From contig CH003298.1 of NCBI GenBank assembly GCA_000149265.1, positions 276,239 through 340,238 on the forward strand: DNA of 64,000 bases, in the 5' to 3' direction. This DNA comes from Ciona savignyi. Lineage: Eukaryota > Chordata > Ascidiacea > Phlebobranchia > Cionidae. The position numbers were made by a program, and so were the translations under genes. Positions 23,401 to 34,000 of the stretch are shown in pieces (positions within the stretch are counted from its first letter, which is position 1; every line of letters begins with the position of its first letter). The notes below the pieces were generated by a model. That model was not told the DNA's origin, made no database searches, and was given only the letters and a program-made list of their open reading frames with translations.

Positions 23401-24834
23401 TTTACATTTAACTGTATTATATTAACTGTATTATATTAACTGTATTATTTACATCAAAAGTCCCGACGATTAACTGTAAATATACACAGGCGACACTGCA
23501 ATTGGCGCAACTTTGGAAATGTGCTGTGAAAATGTACCAACTGCAAGTCCAGCAGGAAATAGCTCGGTATGCTGCGGTAAGAATCAACTTAAATTTTGTT
23601 CTTCAATTATATTGACAATTTTAGGAATCAACTTAAATTTATTTCTTCAATTATATTGACAATTTTGGGGATTAACTTAAATTTATTTCTTCAATTATAG
23701 TGACATTATTAAGGATTAACTTAAATTTATTTCTTCAATTATAGTGACAATGTTAAGAATCAACTTAATTTTATTTCTTCAATTATAGTGACAGTATTAA
23801 GAATCAACTTAATTTATTTTTTTCAATTATAGTGACAATATTAAGTATTATTATTTCTCCTAGGTATTGTGGGTATGGACCCAAGCACGGACATATGTTG
23901 CGACGGTGTAGTTACACCACTTGGTGGCGTACCAGCACCAGCAATGTGCTGTGACGGAGCTGCACAACCAATGACAAGTGACGCAGACGTGTGCTGTGGT
24001 ATGTTTTATTTTACTCTTATGAGTCTAATAAAATCGCTGGTTATTTTTAATGTTTATAAGTTAGGATAAGATATTCATGTTTATCCCAGTGTATGGGTAA
24101 ACGCAAGGTACCTAAATGGCAGTTGTCTGATCATCTCACGACCATCGTCGGGCTAGCGGGGCTATTGCAATGTGTTGTGTATGATTTAGTAGTTTTTTCG
24201 ATTTCGTAGAACCCTTTATTCACTAGGTTTAGACATGTTCGTTAAGTGTCTTGCCAAAGTCATAATCGACTATCTATAAACGACCAGTTTCGAACCTGCA
24301 AACCCATCGACTAAAAGGTGACACACTAAACCACCAGACTAATAATCGGTCGGACAAGTTAATCCAAATTTATACCTTTTGATCCGTGTAAGACACTTTG
24401 ATATTTTGATGCTGATGTAATTTTTTAACCACACAGGCCCTGATTCAATGAACCCGGCTGTTAGTTTCTGCTGTGGAGGCGCTGTTTCGTCAATGGAAGG
24501 CTTAACCTCGGACCAAATGCTTTGCTGCGATGGCGTTGCATTTACGAATGCCGCTGGTAATCTCGCCTGCTGCGGTAAGCCATGAATGATCCAACCGTAT
24601 GAATATTTGATTACTACTTAATAATTGTTATTTCTAGGTCAAGTATCGTTCAACACGGAAACTGAAATATGTTGCTCCGACGTAGTTTTGCCCTTGGGAA
24701 CCACCGATCCAGCTAACGCGTATTGCTGCGGAGGGGCTGTCATTGATATGACGGATTACTGGTGCTGTGATAACAATCCCTACCCTCGTGGCTCAAGTGC
24801 GGCTCCACCAATTGGACAAAATTGCAATATTTAA
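17491..24834 (+). CDS. Galaxin-like secreted paired-cysteine repeat protein 2, with tandem 72-nt exon array
   Basis: Twenty exons join in frame: 17491-17707, 18230-18357, 18523-18664, 19305-19543, 19601-19741, 20044-20163, 20297-20368, 20424-20495, 20657-20728, 20882-20953, 21014-21085, 21418-21489, 21548-21619, 21677-21781, 22016-22139, 23036-23236, 23490-23576, 23864-23998, 24437-24574 and 24638-24834. They encode 825 residues with a signal peptide (MKLYIALLAIAAAAVVQG), a proline-rich linker (PPPPSVPPP) and about 50 CC pairs. The first six exons and exons 14-16 match gene 1 in size and phase. The single 72-nt exon of gene 1 corresponds to seven here, and three extra phase-1 exons are present near the 3' end. 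The intron 21620-21676 is 57 bp and open in frame, so an 844-residue form is possible. Probably an extracellular matrix-type protein that arose by tandem gene duplication. Confidence 0.9.
17700..18225 (+). repeat. Intronic minisatellite carrying copies of the exon-1 splice donor
   Basis: About eight units of roughly 60 bp (one of about 84 bp) fill intron 1 of galaxin-like gene 2. Each begins with TGCTGCGGTAAG or a close variant and ends in CCAATTTACTGAACAATTAT followed by an A run. Units start near 17700, 17761, 17845, 17908, 17969, 18029, 18095 and 18154. The first unit includes the real exon-intron border, so the repeat captured the last coding bases of exon 1 with its donor. Confidence 0.85.
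19131..19240 (+). repeat. tRNA-like (family A) short repeat
   Basis: TTCGCCGAATGATGATTAAG is followed by ACGGTCTTTAGTGACGAGCC and ATGGGTTCGAAACTTG. It keeps the best B box (GGTTCGAAAC) of the family and lies in the intron before the exon at 19305. Confidence 0.65.
20297..21619 (+). repeat. Tandem array of seven 72-nt phase-0 exons
   Basis: Exons at 20297, 20424, 20657, 20882, 21014, 21418 and 21548 are each exactly 72 nt and phase 0 at both ends. Each encodes a 24-residue module of the form x-G-(D/N)-x-CC-x(11)-CC-x-(D/G)-x-(V/L)-S. Modules 2 and 3 are nearly identical, and both are followed by the unusual donor GTCAGT and similar intron sequence, so they are a recent duplicate. Confidence 0.92.
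22305..22740 (+). repeat. Diverged dispersed repeat, copy 2
   Basis: Collinear with 8515-8960 through several short blocks (TCAAAATCCT, ACACCTTTATTTCACAAAG, CCATTGTTACTCAGCAAAAC). It lies in the intron between exons 22139 and 23036 of galaxin-like gene 2. Confidence 0.45.
23270..23455 (+). repeat. AACTGTATTA-type simple repeat
   Basis: Short units containing AACTGTATT, many with TATTAACTGTATTA spacing, recur about ten times in an intron of galaxin-like gene 2. Confidence 0.6.
23580..23850 (+). repeat. Intronic minisatellite, about 45-bp units
   Basis: About six units of the form AATCAACTTAAATTTATTTC followed by TTCAATTATAGTGACAATATTAAG fill the intron between exons 23576 and 23864. The spread is similar to the intron-1 minisatellite, but here no splice site is copied. 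Confidence 0.75.
24064..24350 (-). repeat. SINE-like family B, reverse orientation
   Basis: Reads as the reverse complement of the family: it starts with GATATTCATGTTTATCCCAG, has GGGGCTATTGCAATGTGTTG in the middle and CCAGTTTCGAACCTGCAAAC near the far end. It lies in an intron of galaxin-like gene 2. Confidence 0.65.
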
Positions 24835-24979
24835 TCCTAAAGCGATGATTTTCGCTCGCTGCCATTGTATTCTATTATTGGTGACTAACTTAACCTTGCG
24901 TTATGACCCATCTTTCGTGAATAACGAACGTATGCATGATAGTTCCACATAATACAATTGCGCATTGCTAATCATGGCA

Positions 24980-24985
24980 TTTATT
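24980..24985 (-). terminator. poly(A) signal of the small secreted precursor gene
   Basis: AATAAA on the minus strand, about 58 bp past the stop. The gene is tail to tail with galaxin-like gene 2, whose stop is only about 208 bp away. Confidence 0.45.
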
Positions 24986-25042
24986 TACACGAAGCAAAGA
25001 AATTAGCAAATGCAGAAAGTTAACATAAATGAGCAGATTTTA

Positions 25043-25819
25043 TTAAGGATGTTGGGGTGGTTGGGCGATGACTACCGGTTCACCAGCATTTTCTCCGTTC
25101 AAAAGACGGTTGAGTTTTGCTATGGATGCTTTAGACAGTTGCATTCCTGCGCTTCCAAGGTTCATTAAACTTTCCTTAATGCGATGTTGGCGTGCGAATT
25201 CCATAAGGCGTTCCCTGAAAAAACACAATTTTATTGCAAATTTAGGCAGAAATATCGAAATGTTCGGATTAAGTTTTCACATCCAGGTATTTTAAACAAA
25301 ATACTTAAATTGGTTATTTAAAAAAAAATAATACGTTGGAGAAAGTGTTACTTTTAGCCGGATGCTGGAACTGCTCATTTCCATGTAGTAATATTTGCAA
25401 ACAATTAAATAGTATGTTCATAGACTATAACGTGTCATTACAATCTTTCATTTTTCTGGTTAGGTTTTAAGCACCTTAAAGGCTCGTCAACAAAACTGTT
25501 AGGTGTGTATTCATATATAGCCGTGTTAACCATTCGGCCATACGACCGTCCTAAAATCTAGTGTATGTAGCCAGCCTACTTGTATTGGGCAGCGTTGGTT
25601 TTCATTTGGCTGAAATCAATGTTACTGAAGGTTCCAGAGATTTGATCCCAAATTCCACGTCGCATTCTGTGTTTAGGTTCTGAAAATTCCAATAAGTGCT
25701 ATAATTATCGAACCACTGATATAAATCCAATGTTAGAGCTTACCTCCTTCGAACATAGGAATAGCCTCACAATATACCATCACGGCAAACAAAACAGAAA
25801 GGGCAACAACGATCTTCAT
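25043..25819 (-). CDS. Small secreted precursor protein with furin-type cleavage site
   Basis: Three exons on the minus strand join in frame: 25819-25744, 25679-25580 and 25214-25043. They give 115 residues. A clear signal peptide (MKIVVALSVLFAVMVYCEA) is followed by a short acidic-to-basic spacer ending KHRMRR, an R-x-R-R furin-type site. The predicted mature part of about 82 residues starts GIWDQISGTF. It has no cysteine, is rich in basic and helix-forming residues (KERLMEFARQHRIKESLM), and ends in a proline-rich tail (AQPPQHP). I do not recognise a family. A processed host-defence or signalling peptide would fit the layout, but that is inference. It lies tail to tail with galaxin-like gene 2. 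Confidence 0.8.
25520..25552 (-). repeat. Fragment of tRNA-like family A repeat
   Basis: CCGTGTTAACCATTCGGCCA then TACGACCGTCC is the reverse complement of the family head. It sits just downstream of exon 2 in intron 2 of the small secreted precursor gene. Confidence 0.5.
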
Positions 25820-26525
25820 GGTTTTATTAAATCTATTAAACTATAGGTTTATACAAAACAAGTTAGCACTGAAAGACACAATAGTATTGTTCTATTATAC
25901 AAGCGCACTGGTATACTAGCCTTTGTAAATGCAGCATTTAAACTGCGTGTTCGTCATTTTAAGCTCTTGTATAAAACAAAGATTTGCTATCAGCGAGCAA
26001 AGTCCGCATTTTAACAGGTCAGCTCTGGTAAACAGGTTGTTTTTCTTTTGTCAAATGTGGAACGAACGCATTCGTCATCGATAAATAAATAGTCTAGACG
26101 TCAAAATTTGCAATAAGCATTTTAATCATTCTTTAAAGTATAATATTGATTTAAAAACACAGTTTTAATTGTGTTGTGTAAGATTTATTGCGTTAATAAT
26201 ACGCACATACGGTTCCTTGTACAAATATTAGCATACAGACAAATTAATTAATATTTTACAAGTGTAAACGTTTCTCCTTGCCCATATGTGAACACAATTA
26301 CATTAAAAACACGCGTTTTAAAATCTTGATTTATGTTTTGCCTTGCGATTCAACTCAAAGGACACATCTGGGACAAGTTTTCCTGCAAAAGCTGTCAAGA
26401 ACTTCACTCTTTCCGCAGTTGTCTTTCCACATAGGGCAAAAGGGAAATCTATCAACCATTTCTGTTAAAAAACACAAGGAATTCTAAGTCAATACAACCA
26501 ACTGATTGTAGCAATATAAAAAAAG

Positions 26526-26690
26526 TGTTTATTTCAAATCTTGTTTTCTCCCTTAAATTTTTGTATTTAAATAAGGATAATCTATGTAGTTATACGGAGA
26601 GCGTCCGTGTTTATTTCTATTCTTGTTTCCCCCCTTTAATTTTCGTATTACAATGAGGATAATTTCTGTATTTACGGATAACATATGTTT
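26526..26690. repeat. Tandem duplication of the astacin gene 3' end
   Basis: Two copies of about 82 bp, at 26526-26608 and 26608-26690, align through TTATTTC-CTTGTTT, AATTTTCGTATT / AATTTTTGTATT and GGATAAT blocks. The upper copy holds the last codons of the astacin gene, its stop and an AATAAA. The lower copy is a decayed duplicate that keeps the AATAAA (minus strand, 26528-26533). Confidence 0.6.
26528..26533 (-). terminator. poly(A) signal of the astacin gene
   Basis: AATAAA on the minus strand 84 bp past the stop. A second AATAAA directly abuts the stop codon (26610-26615) and would leave almost no 3'UTR. Confidence 0.45.
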
Positions 26691-29241
26691 GATATAGATT
26701 GCAAACTAATTTACCGTCTGCTTCCAGTTCACAGGAGCTGCAACAATATTTCAGCATGAAAGCTGGCGCAAATACACAGGCGCAGTTTCTTGCTTGCTCG
26801 GGACACAAAAACAACTCGTCGACGCACTTTTGGGGCAGCACTGGCGGCATTGGGAGAAAATCCGGACAACCGTAAACCACTTTGATTTTATCAATATCAG
26901 TAGCTGACATTCTTGTACCCTACATATTAAGTATAGAGGATTAAAAAACATTTAGCATCCATATATAGTTTTGCATGTAGGTCCCTGGTATAAGGAAACA
27001 TAAATATGCATTCGTTTTCACGGCCTTGAAATGTAGTCTAGTATACATCACACGTAATAAATCTAAATAATTAAGACGGGTTAGAACTTATTAATTCTAT
27101 CCGACTAGTTACAGAAAATATTAAAATTATGTTAATTTGTATTAAGCTCAATGATAACAAACCTGTGTCGATAGCGGAAAACCGCTTAGGTCAGTAAGGG
27201 TGGGGTCACCGTTACTGGAAAATGCGAAGGAATCGAAATGTATGATTGAACGAATATCATAAGGAAAGTCCTTGAGAATCAGATCTTCGAATTGCCGCTT
27301 TTGAAAACTCGGTCGCTTTTCTGATGACAGTTTGTATAAAGTGTAAATTAGACTGTGCATTATTTTATTTGAAACTAGTCGCTTGCTATTCGGTTGTGTC
27401 CTTGGGCAAGGCACGAACATTACATAAACCCGGTGAATTAATAGGTTCTACCATATGACAAGAACGTCTCGATCATACACAACACACTGCAATAGCTCTG
27501 GTAACCCGACGGTGAGCGCAAGGTGATCTGATTATTGCCCGTGTGTAACCCCCCCCCCATATTCCTATTCACGGGATTAAACATGGATATCCTGTTATAT
27601 CCTACATGACAAAATATATTAAACACTTATTGTTTCATGCCATTACCTGGAGTGATGTTTTCCCAATTAACGTTTATATGCTGGTCACGATCGTGGCGGT
27701 TGTGTTCGTGTGGGAACCCAAGGATGTGCATCAACTCGTGCAGTATTCCTCCTTTTGTATTGCAATCTTCCCCTAGTGCTACCTTTTCAAAGAATTTGAT
27801 AAAATAAAATAAATTTGCTACTTGGTTTTATCTCCACATCATAAAATAAGTTAAGAATATCCAAATCAGCATGCAGTAGAGTCATCGGAGCTATATGTTG
27901 GTTGGTAAATTAGAACGCTAATTGTGACATTATGTATGCTATATATACACTACCTCTTGCTTTCCGCCTTGTCTTCCAATCGCTGACGAACAAATACCGT
28001 CTTTTGTAAACTCCACATAATCATGTCTCCCGTCGTTGACATAACGTGGCACGAACTCAACACAAGTATTAATATTTATTTCTTCAATGGCTTTGAGGAT
28101 TTCCATTTTTTCGACTAAAGCTGGGTTAAAAAGTCCGGTGAATAGTCTATACTCTAAAACTTGGAAAGGTATATCATGGTGTAAATATCCCGTGGCCTAA
28201 TAAGGGTAACTGAAGGATCCAAGTCTGTAGTAGACGACAGAGACATTATGTTAGTTTGGGTTGAACTGATCAATTTTTATTAGATCCACGCTTCAATCGT
28301 AAAGCATTACACTTTTGAAAGATTTGGAATTAACTCTTTCGGTTCTTGTATCCTTTGTACGAATGTTCCACACATCAGGATATATAAAAATACACAAAGA
28401 GATTTTAATATGCCATTACATAGGTTCAACAAGACTTATACATAATTTTCCATGTCTGCGTATAACAATTTGTTATACAAAGCTTAACCGATTCTGCGTA
28501 ATAATATAAAGACTATATAACCGCCCTCAGAGTCGTACAAGTGTAGAAGTTGCGACAATAAAACTCTTTTAAGTGTTCTTAAACACAAATAAAATACAAA
28601 AGTCATACTTGTATTATTTCGGAGGACATAAGGCACAAGAAATTCCCCGTCTGCGTTGGTGTAAACATCCCACAAATCGGGTCGAGCACGTATCGCAGCC
28701 GGACCAATACCGATGTTATTTTCATCTGTTTCTAAACATATAAGGCAATTATTTTTTATATATTTCTAAAAAAATAAAATAGATAATTACGAAGTTAATC
28801 TTGTATTTCCTTACTTACCGTAGCAGTCGCAAGTATCACATCCAAATGGGTCTACAAGGAAGTTCCCAGAACATTCTACATTGCTACAATCCACAGATGT
28901 ACATATGCCGTTACCATTACTCGGTGGGTCTGGTAAAACAAATTGTCCGGTAATCAGACTATTAAGCAATATTGGCTTTTATGTATATTATTTAAATCAT
29001 ATAAAAATAAATCTATTTCTTACAGGTACAGTTTTCCGCGTCAATCATCGAGTATTCCGTCAAAGTTCCATTTCTAATAGAGGCACACAGATCGTTGTCT
29101 GCATTCGCTGAACTTGCAAGCGGGTTTGCACCCGACCATTGAACCGTCCATATTGCAAGACAAAGCGATAGTATACCTGCAATACGTTCATACGTAATAA
29201 CTTCTACTTACTATTGGTACAAATATACCTAATCTTAGCAT
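26617..29241 (-). CDS. Secreted astacin metalloprotease with antistasin-like and ShKT-like regions
   Basis: Eight minus-strand exons join in frame: 29241-29229, 29176-29024, 28929-28819, 28731-28609, 28120-27954, 27782-27647, 27320-27163 and 26919-26617. They encode 387 residues. Domains in order: signal peptide ([17 protein letters not shown]); an antistasin-like cysteine module with spacing C-x4-C-x4-C-x10-C-x2-C-x-C (ends GCDTCDC); the start of the astacin domain ([20 protein letters not shown]); the zinc motif [17 protein letters not shown], matching HExxHxxGxxHExxRxD; and the end of the domain ([14 protein letters not shown]). A C-terminal cysteine-rich stretch with [12 protein letters not shown] resembles ShKT domains. 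The Met-turn, SIMHY in the family, reads SIIHF here. A canonical astacin propeptide with the FxGD aspartate switch was not seen. Probably an extracellular protease, possibly with altered activity. Confidence 0.9.
27365..27604 (+). repeat. SINE-like family B
   Basis: Contains ATACACAACACACTGCAATA, then GTAACCCGACGGTGAGCGC and ATGGATATCCTGTTATATCC. It lies in an intron of the astacin gene, antisense to that gene. Confidence 0.65.
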
Positions 29242-30293
29242 GCTTTTCTTTGCGTCAAGGAATTCTGAAAGCTTTTACACAGCAGACTTATCACTATAAG
29301 TATTAGTTATGCAGTTTACAGTGCTTGCTAGCTTTGTAGAAGCAGTCTTGTTATGAGTTATTATATTTTGTTGCACGGAAGTCACCTGGGTGACCCTAAT
29401 CCGATAACGAGTGGTCATAGAATCTCCCGGTCGCAACTAATCTGCCAGGTTATCAGATTTGAAGACAATTAGTTCTGCTCTTATAAGTAATTAACTCGAT
29501 TTAATGCCGAATTTAAAAAGCTTGCCAGTAAATACGTCAAACCAACCGATTTATACGTTGGTAGCGTGTCGCGCCTCCAGTCGGAAGGTTGATCAAAACT
29601 AGGAGCAAGCTCTTTGTGTGCTAGCGGGCAATTCATTACCCGAATGGATTAATGAGCAAAAATTGTACCACCGTTCCATTATTCTAAATAAACCATTGCA
29701 AACTATTTAATTACTTAAGGCACATGTAGATTTTTCATGTTATAAAGTCCCTGTGTTTTTGTTCATTCCCGAGAATAAATATGTGCCTATCAAATACGGA
29801 TGATTTGTAAAGCCTGGATTTGTTAATATATAAGCCATTGATTTTCTTACTCGTGTTTTTTGGCGAAACGGGTCTTAGATCTGTGTCTACGACTGACGTC
29901 TACCTCGAGCAGAATAGAGTATTCCATTCTATCATATCCTAAATTCCGCTGTCTAATTCGTATTATCTTCTAAACAATTTGGTTGTGACAACAGGATATT
30001 AAGTAATCCAATAAGGGAATAATTTGGTTGACATAAGTAATTCAACCCTGTATATGTTTTTAGAGGCCCCCAGAAATACAAAGTCATCTCTACCCGGGTA
30101 GTATTTACTAAGCAAAAATAAATTGTGAGTTAAATGCAATCACAAATGGCTGGTTGTAATTATTTTTAATCGGTATAATTTTTAAAATAATATGTTATAA
30201 TTTTTGAAATAATAGATTTACTTGATTTGTTATCAAGTGTCAGTCTCATTATCTTCTCAAACTCTCAACTGTTTTAGTTAAATTCATTTCTTT

Positions 30294-30398
30294 ACCGAGC
30301 CAAGTTTCGAACCCAGGATATACTCATCACTTGGACTGTTTTGTATAGGTAGATATATGTATCGGTTGCGCTAAGCATTCGGCCACACGACTGTACAG
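30294..30398 (-). repeat. tRNA-like (family A) short repeat, reverse orientation
   Basis: Starts with GCCAAGTTTCGAACCCAGGA, the complement of a good B box (GGTTCGAAAC). It ends with ATTCGGCCACACGACTGTAC, the complement of the A-box head. Confidence 0.65.
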
Positions 30399-30675
30399 TT
30401 GAATTTAATTTAAGGGGGTGTTTAAAATAATTGCTAAAAGATCTTTATGTGCCCTAGCAACAGTATATTTTGGGGAAGTCCCTCTACAATACTTTTCTTG
30501 TTGATTTCAACCAAGACTAAACGAAAACGCTTTTACAACCTATTAATTAATTTTAACATGGTATTTTGCTGTCTTGAATACTGTCAATTTGGTGTGTTAC
30601 TGCTAGCCGAGACTTCTTGGAATTATGTCGTTATTCAAACCTTAGTTTGATTCGCCTGCATGTCGGTATCGGTAT

Positions 30676-30740
30676 GAGATATATGTCCGATTTCGGCGAA
30701 AAATCGTGTGTATGAGATATATGTCCGATTTTCGGCGAAA
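30676..30740 (+). repeat. Short direct duplication
   Basis: GTATGAGATATATGTCCGAT followed by TTCGGCGAAAAA occurs twice about 35 bp apart, differing by one T. Confidence 0.75.
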
Positions 30741-31064
30741 AAACCAAGGGTCAAAGTCTTGTGTAGCTTTCCAAAAGACATTAACAACAACCTGTAAACC
30801 AACCTGTAAAAAATCATTTTAAGAACAAAACGGCGTTTTTTTAATTATAAAATTGAGAAATAAGAATCAAGAGAGAGTTATGATGACTTCCACTTAAACT
30901 TACCAATCTGTATGTTTTCATGCATTGACCAAATATAGTAATATTTGATTAATTTAACTAAATAGGCACCCTACGTTCTATATTTGTTAAATGTGTGTAA
31001 TTATGTTGTATGAATAATGTAGGCCAACATTAAGAATTCTCTAACTTGGTTGTGGTTCAGTACA

Positions 31065-34000
31065 ATGGTCCCCGAAAACGAAGAGGTAGAATGTCCTGCT
31101 GAAGTTGTTCCTGAAAAATTTGATGGCGGCTCTGTTATAATGCACTGCGTATTGAATGGTGACCATGAAAGATTTGCAAAGTAGGCTTATACCATACACT
31201 TTTCTAGGCCTGCCCATACCTATTTTACCTTCGTTTTTATTATTCAAGAAACTGGAATAAAACTTCAAAAAACTGTTTTAAATAAATATGATATAAAAAA
31301 TAAACATAATTTAGTCCATGTAAGACAGCCTTATCGGGTAGAAATGGTTTTGCTGCTATTTTAGCCTAAAATCCTTATATATATTCCAAGCGGTTGTTGT
31401 AACATATATTCCAAGCGGCTGTAGCTTTGAAATAATAATGTAGCCTAATGATCAACTTTTTCCATTTGTTTATCACTTTTTATTTCTCATTTGCTTGTTC
31501 GTGTGACCGTGATAATGTACAGACATTTCTGCACATCAGTGGAACTCCAAACTGTCTAAGATTTTTAAAGCAATTTAAGTAAACTGTGCAATTGTGCATA
31601 TTTGATTTTAGAGCAACAGTGCAAAATTTTCTGATACCCACTGTGATTTACTTCAGTAAATACAATAATAAAGTATGCCGATGAGAACAGCAGGCTTCCA
31701 GCCAGAATGTAGGCCTATATAAATGATCTGACTTGATGACTGGCCAAATCTTTTGACTTTCCATTTTTAAAGTTTAGTTTTGTAAAAAGAAAGTAAACAT
31801 ACATTTATTGATTACAAACGAATTTTTTACAGAGTATTTGAAGACACTGAAAACCCCTATTACGAAACCGCACCCAGTTTACTAATTCAGAGGAGTAATG
31901 TTGGAAAATCTCCTATCGAGATAGCCTGTATGCTGGGTCGTGCGGAAATCTTAAAGGAAATTATCAAACGAGGATGCAGTGTTAATGAAGCTAATGGTGC
32001 AGGTGGGAAATTTAAATTTTTTGCGTCATTTAGACCATTGTTTCTGTACCTGAGTGTGAGAGTTTTAAAATGTGCCACTATGATTGTTGAGTTGGTTTCA
32101 GCAGTTGAAAAGTTTTGGTTATCATCATCAGATTTGTAAGTGTGACATTATACACCATTGTGTTATCGTACCGGGTAACTGTAAGCTAATTGGAATTCAT
32201 TGATTAGTTTAGTTTATTTTTTTGCTCCTTTGTTACAATAAGGAAGAATAGAACATTTTTTTTAAATTGAGGAGACAGGATGAAACGGCAAAACTACAGT
32301 AGTTAAAACACGTCAATGACTAGACACATTGCAAGTAAGGGAAAAAAATGACGTGGCCGTTAAACCTTACATTAATAAAAAATAAATTTCAACAGAAAAC
32401 AATTAAAATCAAAATTAACTAATTAAATTTAATGTTATTTACGTCTTGAGTAAAAGTGTGCAAGCGCGAACCATTACTTAGGGGGGAGCCGGCTTTGGGA
32501 TTAAGTGCAAAAAGAAAAACCCCCTAAAATGAANNNNNNNNNNNNNNNNNNNNNNNNNNNNNNNNNNNNNNNNNNNNNNNNNNNNNNNNNNNNNNNNNNN
32601 NNNNNNNNNNNNNNNNNNNNNNNNNNNNNNNNNNNNNNNNNNNNNNNNNNNNNNNNNNNNNNNNNNNNNNNNNNNNNNNNNNNNNNNNNNNNNNNNNNNN
32701 NNNNNNNNNNNNNNNNNNNNNNNNNNNNNNNNNNNNNNNNNNNNNNNNNNNNNNNNNNNNNNNNNNNNNNNNNNNNNNNNNNNNNNNNNNNNNNNNNNNN
32801 NNNNNNNNNNNNNNNNNNNNNNNNNNNNNNNNNNNNNNNNNNNNNNNNNNNNNNNNNNNNNNNNNNNNNNNNNNNNNNNNNNNNNNNNNNNNNNNNNNNN
32901 NNNNNNNNNNNNNNNNNNNNNNNNNNNNNNNNNNNNNNNNNNNNNNNNNNNNNNNNNNNNNNNNNNNNNNNNNNNNNNNNNNNNNNNNNNNNNNNNNNNN
33001 NNNNNNNNNNNNNNNNNNNNNNNNNNNNNNNNNNNNNNNNNNNNNNNNNNNNNNNNNNNNNNNNNNNNNNNNNNNNNNNNNNNNNNNNNNNNNNNNNNNN
33101 NNNNNNNNNNNNNNNNNNNNNNNNNNNNTAGTTAGTTTAGTTTATTTTTTGTTTCCACGATGAAAACACGAAGCGGGACTATCGGTAAAAATTTGAAAAA
33201 CGGCAAAACGACAGTCGTTAGAACACGTCTAAAAAAAGAAATAGACTAAGACAGCACTTTAAGTGCAGAACATTAAATTCATCAATACAAATTTTAATTA
33301 CAAGTATATGAAACATGCAGGGAAAATAGTATAAATTTGTAGTTCTACAGGCTTAAAAGATTTTGGACCAACTTCTTAATATACAACACACTGCAATTGC
33401 AAAGATAACTCAGTGGGTCCAGGGTAAACAGATGATTGCCTGTGTGATAATGCTGTTGCATTTTACCATCCACTAGGATTTGTTTTTTCATTTGTAAAGT
33501 GTGCAGAGGCATGATTACATGGGTAACTTAAAGTATAAAATTCTGATGTTTTGTCAGTTTTAGAACCCAAATTGAAGGAATGTGTGAATTAATACACAAC
33601 GCAATGCAATAGCTCCGGTAACCCGACGGTTGGCGCGGGGTAATCTGACGATTGCCTGTGTGTTAACCCCCTTGGTTTTCCCATTCACGGGATAAACATA
33701 AATATCCTATCCTATGCTATTCCAAGAATACAACCATCTAGCCAGAGGCTGGTTTCGATCCAGAGGCCTGTAGACCCTTGACTATCTACCCTGACATTGG
33801 TCTATCTGGCCGGACATATCATATTTTTTGTATGAAACAGCAGAAACTATAACTTTTATCACTTTTATTTATTTCAAGTGCAATAGTACCTCACTAATTA
33901 AATGTGTATTTCAATCAGGTTAAAATGATTATTTTAAATTTTCATTTTTTTCACTACTACATCACCAGGTTACTGCCCAGTGCATTTCGCCGCAGCTTGG

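Larger units (their letters stand above)
29242..31064. other. Intergenic region between the astacin gene and ANKRD45
   Basis: This is the shared upstream region of two divergent genes. It contains a reverse family A repeat (30294-30398) and a duplicated GAGATATATGTCCGATTTCG block (30676-30740). No further gene was recognised and no clear TATA box was placed. Confidence 0.5.

Noticed and set aside
32505-33131. 208-residue open frame on the plus strand
   Set aside because: Almost all of it is the run of unknown bases; only the first nine residues come from real sequence.
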